A stretch of 28,529 bases of DNA from a virus, in IMG/VR virus record IMGVR_UViG_3300037487_000317, positions 1-28,529 of that record; one strand, given 5' to 3'. Both the position numbers and the translations under genes were made by a program. Below are positions 15,933 to 24,375 of this stretch, one piece after another. Under the pieces are notes generated by a model. The model searched no databases, was not told the DNA's origin, and saw only the letters and a program-made list of their open reading frames with translations. Within the stretch, counting starts at the first letter, position 1. Each line of letters starts with the position of its first letter.

Positions 15933-18900
15933 ATGAGCATCTTTTTCCAACCTCGTGGTCCGGCTGACATCACTATGCCGGAACGCGCACAGCAGCAGCT
16001 TGAAGCGCAAATCAACTATGAATCAAAGGTTCGAGAACGAACCAAAGATCAGGTGGATCCACTTCTTTCAGATCCATCGTGGTACTCGGGAGCTCTTGTC
16101 TCGGGGTTTGGCCGCATGGCTGCGGGAGCCGCGTACAAACTGGGGTTTGACATTTTCGACAACGACGGGACTTACCACATTCCGTTGAACTTTGAGCCTA
16201 AAGAAAAGCCCTACGAAAATGAGTTTGGATATAGCGGCCCAATGGGGACGGCTTTTGACTCAGACTTTGTCTATGGGCGAAATAACCTAGAAGGTCTGCT
16301 TGAGATGACCGACGATATTCCAAATGAAGATCGTCGCTTTATCTTGAATGCCTCTAACTGGGGAGAGTTCCAAGACCGTCTCACCATGTACCGCTCAAAA
16401 GATCCAGCGGTGGTTGAAGAGATGGCGGTTAACTACGGAGGAACGGCTCCGATCTGGGCAGACCTTGGCACAGACGCTGCGGCTCTTGTTGGCACAGCAA
16501 TGATCACTGAGCCTCTTATGTGGCTGGGTACGGGAGCAAGGTTTGCCAAAGCCGGAACTGCTGCCGCTCAAGCCGCTGCCGCTGGTTCTGGAGGAAGTCA
16601 AGTTGCGGCAGCTGCTGCTTTGGCGCAGAGCCTCGCTAAGACTGCTCCCGTCATTAGTCTTGCCGAGCGTTCTGGCCGAGCAGCAGCTTTGGGCCTCATT
16701 GATCAAGCTTTGTACACGGGTGCTCGATACGGTTTAGACGATTTCTACCGCCCAGACAACCAACAGCTTTTGTTTGAGTTTACCGCCGCTATTGGAATGG
16801 GCGGTGCAGTTGGTGCGGCGCTTTCAAAGCGAATGGCTAATGATTTGATGCGGGGATACGCAGAAAGCGCATTCAGCACCCTTCCTATTACTCCAGTAAC
16901 CGCAGCAACAATCCCCACACCTCCAAGCGGCGTGGTTATTTCTGGAGTCATCTCAAGCACAATCCCTGCTGGACCTTCCTTGATTTCTGGGGCTCAAGCA
17001 GGAGCTTTGGTTGGCTATTTGCGAAGCCGAAGCATCAATCCAAGCGTGTTTCTTAGAGAACTTAAAGCAGAAGGAATTATTGCTGATTCTGTTGGATCAT
17101 TTGGGAAAATTCCAAACGATCCTCAAACCCTAAACGCCATCAATAAACACATTCGCTTTTCAGAAGTTATGGGCGATTTTGATGGTTCGCCTTTCCGTCT
17201 AGCAAACGAAAATACTTTGGGAGATGTCGGCGCATCAAGTGTGGCCAAAAGAGCTGAAGAAATTGTAAGAGGATTCAATGAAAAATTTGCGGGAGGAGAT
17301 GAAACTGTACGAAGTCTTGCCGCAAAAGAACTGCCCACTCAAGTCAATACAACAATTTCGCGTCTGCTTCAAGATATGCGAGATGCGGGATATAATGTTA
17401 GGCGTGTGTCTGAGATCCCAAACGATGCAGATACCCTTGCAAAGCTCGATGCGTGGTTTGATGACATTGCTGATGGATACAACTCTCCTTTTGGGTTCCG
17501 GCGGAATACCCAAGCAACTACTCAGCCCATTCAAACGGGCAATGTAAAGTTTGCTCAACCTCCCGCTGCTGCCCCCGTCTCAGCAGGATCTCAAAATGTT
17601 CCTGCTACAACGGTTTCTGCCAATGTCCCCGCTACGGCAGCCCCCACAGCACAACGAATTACTCCTCATAACTTGGGCTCTGCTAGCCCACTTCCGGGAG
17701 TTGTACCCACGACCTCAAATCCGATGCAAGGACTTGATGCGGCTGTCCCGATTAACAATGTCCGTATTCCGTGGCTGAATAGGTTTCTCAATCAGGCAGC
17801 TTTGCTGCTGGAGAAAGACAAGAATCCTCTTGCGCGTCACTTTGCCTATAGGGCATTCTTTGCTCGGCGCGTTCTTTTGGATCCTGTAACAAATCAGCCT
17901 GTTCCGCAACCTCGAACAGTTGTTGAAGAATTGCGGAATGTTCTGGACATGGTTCTTGCGCGTCAAATTCGTATGCATGACGCCCACTTTCAACGGTTTG
18001 CCTTGGGCATTGGGCTGAACGACAAGGTGTCGCTCACGCGAACATCTATTTCCAGAGCCTTTGGTAAAGGTAAGACCGCAGCTAAGGCAGAATTTGATAA
18101 TCGAGTTTGGGCTGTAATTACTTCTGGCGCTCCAGACGTTGATCCAACTGTAAACGCATTTGCCAAAGAGATGCGGCAGATGATGGATGAGGTTGCTGAA
18201 TATGCAAATCAAGCCGGAGTTCCGGGATTTGAAAAGCATCGGATGCTTCAGAACTACTTCCCACGGCTTTACAACTTTGAAGGCATTCAAACTCTTACAG
18301 CCACTGCTTCCGGACGATCCGCATTCACCAAACTTCTTGCAGCAGCTTTAGAGACAAGTCCCGGAAGCCGTCAACTTCGCGTCTTTGATGCGTCAACAGG
18401 AACCTACAGGGTCTTGAACTTTACTGATATCGATCTTGCCGCAGAAGCATTCGGTAATCGGTTGATGGAACTTGCTGTAGGAGGTGAAGGAGCTCCTTTC
18501 CTCGATCTCGATCAAGCGATTATTGATGCGATTGAGAATATGCAAGGACCACTGAAAGAAGCTTCTAGTTCTCCGAGCCCTAGAGGCCGTACTCGCATCC
18601 TCTTGAATGAAAATGTAGAAATTGACGCAGGTTTTGATGTGTTTGGAACTGGCACAACAAAACTCAGGTTTGGAGATCTTGTAAACCGAGACTTGGTGAA
18701 TGTCAGTAAGAAGTATTCCACTTCAGTACTGGGAGCTACCGCAGAACGAAGGCTTCTTAACATCATTGAGGAAGACTTGTGGCAACTTGGATTCCGTGAA
18801 TCAGCTGTAGCTGGTCCGGGATCTGTCCGATTGAAGTTTGAAAATGTGGATGAGTGGGTTGGGTTCGCAAATCGAGAAGGGCAAGTCCGTGGAAAGGGGC

Positions 18901-20339
18901 CACTGACTCCTATTGAGTCCAACGCAATCGAACGAATCCGTGCCACTCTTAAGTTTGAGCCGCGTGTCGATACCCGATCATTGGGTAACGCCAAGATTCG
19001 GCGGTACATGGATGTCACAGACAACTACCTGAATGCGGGCCTAAGCGTTGTAAAAGGCTATACCTACTTGATGCTGGCAGGATTGTTTGGTGCGGCAGCA
19101 GCCTCGGAAACAGGACGTTTGGCGGGAACATTTGGAGCCATCAAAGTGATTCGCGAGCTCCCACTTGCAGTGAATATGCTGCGTGAATGGGACGATTTGA
19201 CTCCACAACAGCAGGGACTTACTGCGATGTTGGATCAATTTGGAATTATGACCGACCGCCTTCGTCGAACGGTCTTCAGTACGCCGCAAGCAGAAATTCA
19301 ATTCTCTAAGCGTGGAAAATTTCGTCAAGGATTGGGAACAGCTTCTAATGTGTACGCCGATGTAACTCTACTTGCACCGATTACCAGTTTCACACAAGGG
19401 TTGACTGGCTTGACCATGTTGCAACACCTTTTGGAAATGAGTCGAGGGCAAGTAAAGAGGTTGGACGATTCCACCATCTTGAGCCTTGGTCTTACGGTCG
19501 AGCAATATGAGAAAGCTGGAAGGTTCTTGAATGCAAACGCCGTGACTAAGAAGTCAGTTGGGCGTGATGCCATCATCGATATCAAGAATATCAACGACCC
19601 AGATTTTGTGTATGTCCGCTCGGCTGTGGACCGAATGGTTAAGACACGAATTCAAGATGTTTCCACCATTGCTGATACTTCGTCTTACGCTGACTACGCA
19701 TTTGCTTCTTTGCTCACTCAGTTTAAGAACTACAACCTCAAAGCGATTGACAACCTGCTTCTTCAGAACTACTCGCGCTTTTACAACACACGAGGCACTC
19801 GTGCAAAAGCGGCTGCGGGAGTCAGAGTTGCTGCTGAAATCGCAGCTTCTTTCTTAGTCGCGGGACTAGTCAAACAAGCCATTACCGTTGTCCAAGCAAA
19901 GAATGCAAAAGATGCGGGCGATTTGGAAACCTATTACAAGCTTCGAGAAAACATTGGTTTGAAAGGGTTTGCAAAACAAGGGTTGCTGGGGCCGGGAGAA
20001 CTGTGGTTGCCTGTAATGGCCACAGAAGCAGCATGGTCGATGTTTAACGAAGAGCCCTTACTTAGTCAGTTTCGTTTTAGTGGTGGGGATATGTTGAGCT
20101 TCCCAGCTAAAGAGGCTCTCAAAAATATGTCCAGTGCTGCCTCAGATGTTGGGGGTGAAATCATGTATCGCCTCGATCCTGACAATCCAAATACTCGATT
20201 TATTACACGGAACACGACTAACAACATTTTCAAATCAATCCCGCTGCAAAACTACCCACCAGTATCTCGATACTTCGATCAACTTGAGCAGTACATCAAC
20301 GACGAATACGACCTTCCCTACGAGCAACCGCGTCGGTAG
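15933..20339 (+). CDS. Large internal virion protein (T7 gp16-like), no transglycosylase domain seen
   Basis: At 1468 residues this is the largest gene product here; T7 gp16 has 1318. Order and size identify it as the inner-membrane/periplasmic component of the ejectosome. I see no lytic transglycosylase (SLT) motif at the N-terminus, where T7 gp16 carries one. The protein instead starts with a region rich in Phe/Tyr/Asp and then an Ala-rich helical part (about residues 195-260). A Pro/Ala/Thr-rich, probably flexible linker spans about 525-605. Hydrophobic segments near 1040-1058 (YTYLMLAGLFGAAAA) and 1295-1315 (IAASFLVAGLVKQAITVV) may insert into the membrane. It is 3 bases after the gp15-like gene. 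Confidence 0.93.
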   Translation: MSIFFQPRGPADITMPERAQQQLEAQINYESKVRERTKDQVDPLLSDPSWYSGALVSGFGRMAAGAAYKLGFDIFDNDGTYHIPLNFEPKEKPYENEFGYSGPMGTAFDSDFVYGRNNLEGLLEMTDDIPNEDRRFILNASNWGEFQDRLTMYRSKDPAVVEEMAVNYGGTAPIWADLGTDAAALVGTAMITEPLMWLGTGARFAKAGTAAAQAAAAGSGGSQVAAAAALAQSLAKTAPVISLAERSGRAAALGLIDQALYTGARYGLDDFYRPDNQQLLFEFTAAIGMGGAVGAALSKRMANDLMRGYAESAFSTLPITPVTAATIPTPPSGVVISGVISSTIPAGPSLISGAQAGALVGYLRSRSINPSVFLRELKAEGIIADSVGSFGKIPNDPQTLNAINKHIRFSEVMGDFDGSPFRLANENTLGDVGASSVAKRAEEIVRGFNEKFAGGDETVRSLAAKELPTQVNTTISRLLQDMRDAGYNVRRVSEIPNDADTLAKLDAWFDDIADGYNSPFGFRRNTQATTQPIQTGNVKFAQPPAAAPVSAGSQNVPATTVSANVPATAAPTAQRITPHNLGSASPLPGVVPTTSNPMQGLDAAVPINNVRIPWLNRFLNQAALLLEKDKNPLARHFAYRAFFARRVLLDPVTNQPVPQPRTVVEELRNVLDMVLARQIRMHDAHFQRFALGIGLNDKVSLTRTSISRAFGKGKTAAKAEFDNRVWAVITSGAPDVDPTVNAFAKEMRQMMDEVAEYANQAGVPGFEKHRMLQNYFPRLYNFEGIQTLTATASGRSAFTKLLAAALETSPGSRQLRVFDASTGTYRVLNFTDIDLAAEAFGNRLMELAVGGEGAPFLDLDQAIIDAIENMQGPLKEASSSPSPRGRTRILLNENVEIDAGFDVFGTGTTKLRFGDLVNRDLVNVSKKYSTSVLGATAERRLLNIIEEDLWQLGFRESAVAGPGSVRLKFENVDEWVGFANREGQVRGKGPLTPIESNAIERIRATLKFEPRVDTRSLGNAKIRRYMDVTDNYLNAGLSVVKGYTYLMLAGLFGAAAASETGRLAGTFGAIKVIRELPLAVNMLREWDDLTPQQQGLTAMLDQFGIMTDRLRRTVFSTPQAEIQFSKRGKFRQGLGTASNVYADVTLLAPITSFTQGLTGLTMLQHLLEMSRGQVKRLDDSTILSLGLTVEQYEKAGRFLNANAVTKKSVGRDAIIDIKNINDPDFVYVRSAVDRMVKTRIQDVSTIADTSSYADYAFASLLTQFKNYNLKAIDNLLLQNYSRFYNTRGTRAKAAAGVRVAAEIAASFLVAGLVKQAITVVQAKNAKDAGDLETYYKLRENIGLKGFAKQGLLGPGELWLPVMATEAAWSMFNEEPLLSQFRFSGGDMLSFPAKEALKNMSSAASDVGGEIMYRLDPDNPNTRFITRNTTNNIFKSIPLQNYPPVSRYFDQLEQYINDEYDLPYEQPRR

Positions 20340-20359
20340 AGTTTAAGGAGCTATAAACC

Positions 20360-21952
20360 ATGCCTAACCCCCTGAGCTATGTCCTTCACAACGGAACTGG
20401 GTCTCAAACCTCGTTCTCGTTTGCGGGCATTGATGACTACCTGAGCGTTGGCTACATCAAGGTCTACCTGAATGATGTACTTCAAACCACTGGGTACACC
20501 ATCAATGCTGGCGCAGAAACCGTCAACTTCAGCCCTACGGCTCCTGCCAGTGGCGTGAAAGTCAAGATTGCCCGAGAGACCCCAAACACCTCTGCGGGGT
20601 TCACTGGGAACATTGTGGACTTCTCCAACGGCTCAGTCCTGACCGCAGACGATCTGGATAAGGGCTTTAAGGGACTGCTCCACATCGTTCAAGAATCCAA
20701 CGACACGGGCTCTGGAGCCCTTGGGAAGACCACGGATCAGTTGGGCTGGAACGCTGCTGCGCTGCCTGTAAAGAACGCTGGACAGGCTATTGACCCCGGC
20801 GATCTGGTGACCAAAGCTCAGATGGATGCGGTATCTTTGTACGGAGCTTCGACCATCCCTCAGTCGTGGGCGTTCACTGGTACTGGATCGCAGACCTCGT
20901 TCACCTTGAATCCACTGCCCAGTAGCACCAACGCCGATATGTTCATTGTCGAGGTTGGGGGAGTGTTGCAGCGTCCAACAACCGATTACTCGCTCACGAC
21001 AAATGCCTTGGTATTCGTAACTGCTCCGGGAAACAACATTGGGATTCGTGTACGAAACTTTGGTGTTGCGCGTAACGCTTTGGATGTTGTGCCTAACGGC
21101 TCGATCACCAATGCATACATGGCTACAAACTCAATCGCTACGGCCAACATTCAGGATGATGCAGTCACTGCTGCAAAGCTTGCAGATAACTCTGTGTTTA
21201 CCCTTGCAATTCAGGATGACGCAATTACTCAGGCCAAGATTGCCGACGATGCAGTAGGTAACGATCAGATGGCTGTGAACTCAGTCAACACCGATCAGTT
21301 GGTGTCTTTGTCGGTTACAACTCCAAAGATTGCAAACAACTCAATTACCAGCGCGAAATTTGTCGCTGCTTCGGTGGATACTACCGCGCTTGGGCTGAAT
21401 GCGGTCGCGCTGGACAACATGAAGGGCTCGGGTTTTACCACGAACACTGGAACACCGCGTCTTCTTCATGTGGATGGGGCGGGTTTCTTGTCGGCAAAAA
21501 ATCTTTCCACGATTGGCTTTGGTGGCGTTATCGCAGCTAATCTTAACTTTGCTGACTCATATAAATGCCTTGGACTCACCGCTCCTGTGGCTAACGGAGA
21601 TGCTCTCAGGTACAACGAAGCTTTTGATGCAGATCAAATTGCATCCGGATGGAAGCTTTCAACACCTTACAGCACTGCTCGTCGGCACTTGATGTTTGGC
21701 ACTTCAACACACAACAGTTCCACGATTACAGGCTCTCCGGAAATTGCAACATTCTTTGAGTTAACTGGGGGAGGATTTGCACAGCTTGGCGTCAAAACTG
21801 GATATGGAAGTTGGATGGTCATGTATTTGACCTTGAATACAAGTAGTAATGCTGTTACTGGATCGGGCGTAATTAAGCTGGATACAGGAACGCCCCAGAC
21901 TGTTCAAGTTTCGAATAGCAAAACCCTGTTCATTGCTTTGAGGTACTCGTAA
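20360..21952 (+). CDS. Tail fibre protein (T7 gp17 N-terminal type)
   Basis: This 530-residue fibre has the T7 gp17 N-terminal attachment domain: GTGSQTSFSF at 12-21, YIKVYLNDVLQTTGYTINAG, and VDFSNGSVLTADDLDKGFK. A second, shorter unit at about 174-235 starts again with GTGSQTSF and has EVGGVLQRPTTDYSL, so part of the domain is repeated. From residue 248 a ten-residue repeat with [SA]-[VI] at each start runs exactly ten times to 347, plus a partial unit, and probably builds a thin trimeric shaft. The C-terminal 170 residues are beta-rich (possible tip). It mediates host recognition; the receptor is unknown. A clear AAGGAG lies before the ATG. One-base overlap with the next gene. Confidence 0.94.
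   Translation: MPNPLSYVLHNGTGSQTSFSFAGIDDYLSVGYIKVYLNDVLQTTGYTINAGAETVNFSPTAPASGVKVKIARETPNTSAGFTGNIVDFSNGSVLTADDLDKGFKGLLHIVQESNDTGSGALGKTTDQLGWNAAALPVKNAGQAIDPGDLVTKAQMDAVSLYGASTIPQSWAFTGTGSQTSFTLNPLPSSTNADMFIVEVGGVLQRPTTDYSLTTNALVFVTAPGNNIGIRVRNFGVARNALDVVPNGSITNAYMATNSIATANIQDDAVTAAKLADNSVFTLAIQDDAITQAKIADDAVGNDQMAVNSVNTDQLVSLSVTTPKIANNSITSAKFVAASVDTTALGLNAVALDNMKGSGFTTNTGTPRLLHVDGAGFLSAKNLSTIGFGGVIAANLNFADSYKCLGLTAPVANGDALRYNEAFDADQIASGWKLSTPYSTARRHLMFGTSTHNSSTITGSPEIATFFELTGGGFAQLGVKTGYGSWMVMYLTLNTSSNAVTGSGVIKLDTGTPQTVQVSNSKTLFIALRYS
21101..21430 (+). repeat. Coding repeat: ten exact 30-base periods encoding decapeptides in the fibre
   Basis: Codons 248-347 of the fibre can be cut into ten consecutive ten-residue units without any gap, followed by a less regular eleventh. 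Examples are SITNAYMATN, SIATANIQDD, AVTAAKLADN, AITQAKIADD and SVTTPKIANN. Each begins with Ser/Ala plus Val/Ile and has a hydrophobic residue near position 7. The DNA copies have diverged, so the period is maintained at the protein level. Confidence 0.88.
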
Positions 21953-22263
21953 TGCCCCTAAACACAGTTGAAGCCGTAATGAGCACTGGACTTCTCCAGA
22001 CAGCAAACAATCTGTCTGAGATCCGTCCGTACACCGATCAGTTGTTTGCTGTAGGCGAAATCAAGTTGATTGCTTCAGCCTCCGCTCCTAAAGGAACTTT
22101 GGCTTGTAATGGCGCATCCGTCAGTAAGACAACTTACGCACAACTGTTTGACAAGATTGGTTACACCTACGGAGGTTCGGGATCAAACATGAATCTTCCG
22201 AACATCACCGCTCCAGTAGCAAACACCGTCTACATCATCAAGGCATTTGAGTACGAGCCATGA
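21952..22263 (+). CDS. Phage tail collar domain protein
   Basis: This 103-residue protein ends in a tail-collar-type domain. GEIKLIASASAPKGTLACNG (about residues 35-54) is followed by VSKTTYAQLFDKIGYTYGGSGSNMNLPNI, which is the usual G-[EI]...P-G-x-L-x-C-x-G...Y-x-x-L-F-x-x-I-G-x-x-Y-G...L-P pattern. The first 33 residues (LNTVEAVMSTGLLQTANNLSEI) look like an attachment segment. Such domains occur at the ends of short tail fibres in many phages. It overlaps the fibre stop by one base, which suggests it is a companion or separate tip subunit of the fibre. Confidence 0.87.
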   Translation: MPLNTVEAVMSTGLLQTANNLSEIRPYTDQLFAVGEIKLIASASAPKGTLACNGASVSKTTYAQLFDKIGYTYGGSGSNMNLPNITAPVANTVYIIKAFEYEP

Positions 22264-22460
22264 ATGAAGAAATCTTGTTAACTCTTGGTCGATTAGAGGG
22301 CAAGGTCGATGCCATGATGACCTCTCTTAGGATGCAAGAACAAGAACTTAAAATTCTAGATAAACGAATTCGAGAACTAGAACAAAGTCGAGCGTGGATG
22401 CTTGGGGCAGCCGCAATCATATCCATTCTTGCCGGATTCATCGTCAAATTTGTCAACTAA
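22260..22460 (+). CDS. XhlA-like coiled-coil membrane protein, holin candidate
   Basis: This 66-residue protein has an N-terminal coiled coil (LGRLEGKVDAMMTSLRMQEQ, then KILDKRIRELEQ) and one C-terminal membrane segment, about residues 46-63 (WMLGAAAIISILAGFIVKF). This layout matches XhlA/haemolysin-type membrane proteins that take part in phage lysis. It sits between fibre and TerS, where T7 has its holin gene 17.5. The start overlaps the collar gene stop (ATGA). A single membrane segment with cytoplasmic coiled coil differs from T7 gp17.5, so the holin role is a good guess rather than certain. Confidence 0.78.
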   Translation: MNEEILLTLGRLEGKVDAMMTSLRMQEQELKILDKRIRELEQSRAWMLGAAAIISILAGFIVKFVN

Positions 22461-22469
22461 AGGACTTAA

Positions 22470-22769
22470 ATGTACTCCCACAAAATTGCTTCAGGTCTTG
22501 CTCCTAGCGCAACCAGTACTACGTTCAGCCTTGGATACAACATGGCTGATCTCCGAAACCGCAACAACATTGGTGTTGTTCAGCTTATTCAAGAAAGCGG
22601 ATCAGGAATGAACGTCACTCTAAAGGGAAGTGCTGATGGAGTTGCGTTTATCGAAATTGCAACTGGAATTACGGCAACCACAGGAAAAACTGTGGCTCTT
22701 ATGCCTTTTCTGCAAGCTACTTCAACTGCTTCTGGAACCGGAACAGCCTCTGTTTACATCGTTCACTGA
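22470..22769 (+). CDS. Small beta-rich protein, probably virion or adsorption related
   Basis: This 99-residue protein has AAAGGA before the ATG (aaaggacttaaatg). The sequence is rich in Ser, Thr, Gly and Ala with alternating hydrophobic residues: MYSHKIASGLAPSATSTTFSLGYN, IGVVQLIQESGSGMNVTLKGSADGVAFIEI and TASGTGTASVYIVH. This is what a small all-beta domain looks like. I do not recognise the family. Lying downstream of the fibre and collar genes and ahead of two more beta-rich proteins, it is probably a minor tail or head decoration component. Confidence 0.68.
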   Translation: MYSHKIASGLAPSATSTTFSLGYNMADLRNRNNIGVVQLIQESGSGMNVTLKGSADGVAFIEIATGITATTGKTVALMPFLQATSTASGTGTASVYIVH

Positions 22770-22775
22770 GGAACC

Positions 22776-23243
22776 ATGAACAACCTACTAACGCTCAATT
22801 CCTTGAACTACTCGGTCAGGGCTAACAGCGTTAGTCCTAACAACGCGCTTAGTGGTGTGTTGGTTCTTCCCGATATAGACATTACGACTACGTCAGCAAT
22901 GATTGGCTCTTTTACTTCAACGCTGGCTACACCGGGAACGATTGGTTTCACAACAAACACAAGCACTCAGTTAAGTACAGTCAATACCAACATCACGTTG
23001 AGTTTGACTGTGAGTGGGGCAAACAGTGCTTATTATCGAAAAAGTAGTAGTAGTTTGCCCCCTACCGATCTACAAACCAACGACAATTTGTGGACTCAGA
23101 TTCCACTAGGAGTCACATATGTAGATTTGGAGGATGGTGAATATATTGGATTTGGGTTTTACTACTTGTTCTCACCCGGAAGCATTGCAGTCCGAAACCA
23201 TTCAAGCGGTGTCTCAACTACTGGGACTATTAACGTAGTTTAA
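22776..23243 (+). CDS. Beta-rich hypothetical protein with Ig-like-type domain shared with next gene
   Basis: This 155-residue protein has GAGGAA upstream of its ATG. The region from about residue 63 to the end (QLSTVNTNITLSLTVSG, YYRKSSSS, LWTQIPLGVTYVDLEDGEYIGFGF, GTINV) has the pattern of short beta-sandwich domains with 'ItL.v...y+...W...g....dG..v.f.' seen in virion-attached and cell-surface proteins. The next gene contains the same pattern, so the two appear paralogous. The function is unknown. A receptor-binding or decoration role is inferred from location in the adsorption block. Confidence 0.7.
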   Translation: MNNLLTLNSLNYSVRANSVSPNNALSGVLVLPDIDITTTSAMIGSFTSTLATPGTIGFTTNTSTQLSTVNTNITLSLTVSGANSAYYRKSSSSLPPTDLQTNDNLWTQIPLGVTYVDLEDGEYIGFGFYYLFSPGSIAVRNHSSGVSTTGTINVV

Positions 23244-23245
23244 CC

Positions 23246-24157
23246 ATGCACAATCGATTTACCATTCAAGCTTTTGCTTCAACACTAAACGACGGTTTGT
23301 CATTTGGATTAAGCATGGCTGGAGACACAGGAGTAGACGTAACTCCAGATCCCGTCAACTGGTTGAATATTTACACACAGCAATCCACTGCTTATGGATA
23401 CAACCAGCAACGTCTTACTGGAATATCAGAAGCAATTACCCTAAGCGTTGCTACCAATGCTGGTGGACTTCAAAGAAAGGTGTCATCAGAACCTTTCATC
23501 CTAGACCCAAATTCAGGATGGACTGCTACAGCCAATGGGGCCACTTTTTCTGTTCTCCCAAATTACTATGTAGGCTTTAGAGTTGTTGCCACAAAACTAG
23601 GACAAACCACGACAACAATCTCAAATGCCTCAGACGGTAATGCAGTTTTAGACAGCTTTGTCTCCACGGTTGGTACTGATCCTGAACCTCCTGAATACCA
23701 AGGAGAATTTGCGGCTTACGGAACAGGGTGGAGGTGGATGGTCACGGCTACCGCCAGTAATCAAACTAACGTGTTTCAGTACGCATCGACTCAACTAATG
23801 ACTGGCTTTACGGTCACAGACGACAATGGAGATGTTGCCGGAACGGGGTTCTTTCTTGGTAATCAGTTTTATCAAAGCTATTTCCCCACATCGACTCCTG
23901 CTTTGGCTTTCCGTCCAAGTTCCGTTTACGGCTCCGCGCAAGTGCGGGCTCAAAATTTCATCAACGCCTTTCCAAACGGGTATATCAAGGTGTATGTAGG
24001 CACACCCGCAACAAACGGAAATCAAGTAAGAACTTTGGCCACAAATGAGGTGTTTGCTCAAAACCCACAATATGTTCTTTTTAGAGGCGGGTCTTACTTT
24101 GCAAATCAACTGTGGCCTACTGACGCACCAGTTCGTATTGAGTTCTACACATCGTAA
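23246..24157 (+). CDS. Beta-rich hypothetical structural protein, two-part
   Basis: This 303-residue protein starts 2 bases after the previous stop. Residues about 55-142 (QQRLTGISEAITLSV, LQRKVSS, SGWTATANGATFSVLPNYYVGFRV, DGNAVLDSFVSTVG) repeat the domain seen in the preceding gene. A short acidic/Pro hinge (TDPEPPEYQGEF, about 145-156) follows. A second beta-rich half from about 157 is aromatic-rich and includes FFLGNQFYQSYFPTSTP and NGYIKVYVGTPATNGNQVR. No enzyme motif is seen. It is likely a tail or head-surface protein involved in adsorption; its exact place in the virion is unknown. Confidence 0.72.
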   Translation: MHNRFTIQAFASTLNDGLSFGLSMAGDTGVDVTPDPVNWLNIYTQQSTAYGYNQQRLTGISEAITLSVATNAGGLQRKVSSEPFILDPNSGWTATANGATFSVLPNYYVGFRVVATKLGQTTTTISNASDGNAVLDSFVSTVGTDPEPPEYQGEFAAYGTGWRWMVTATASNQTNVFQYASTQLMTGFTVTDDNGDVAGTGFFLGNQFYQSYFPTSTPALAFRPSSVYGSAQVRAQNFINAFPNGYIKVYVGTPATNGNQVRTLATNEVFAQNPQYVLFRGGSYFANQLWPTDAPVRIEFYTS

Positions 24158-24165
24158 GGAAACCC

Positions 24166-24375
24166 ATGGACGAACTCTTCAAACAACTACACAACGCCCT
24201 AGGGGCAGAACTGCTAAACCGGATTCAATCCGGCGAATGCAGTCCTGCTGACTTGAATGTGGCTAGGCAGTTCCTAAAAGACAACGGCATCGATGCCAAC
24301 ATGAAGGCATCTGCTCCTCTCTTGAACCTTGCAAAGGTTATGCCGTTTGATCCCGACGAGGAGGAAGCCGCATGA
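24166..24375 (+). CDS. terS: Terminase small subunit (T7 gp18-like)
   Basis: This 69-residue protein lies directly before TerL, overlapping it by ATGA. ELFKQLHNALGAELLNRIQSGECSPADLNVARQFLKDNGIDAN resembles T7 gp18 and other short podoviral small terminases, with the pattern of a helical DNA-recognition domain followed by a short acidic tail (DPDEEEAA). It would recognise the phage genome and bring TerL to it. AAGGAAA precedes the ATG. It is slightly shorter than T7 gp18 (89). Confidence 0.92.
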   Translation: MDELFKQLHNALGAELLNRIQSGECSPADLNVARQFLKDNGIDANMKASAPLLNLAKVMPFDPDEEEAA

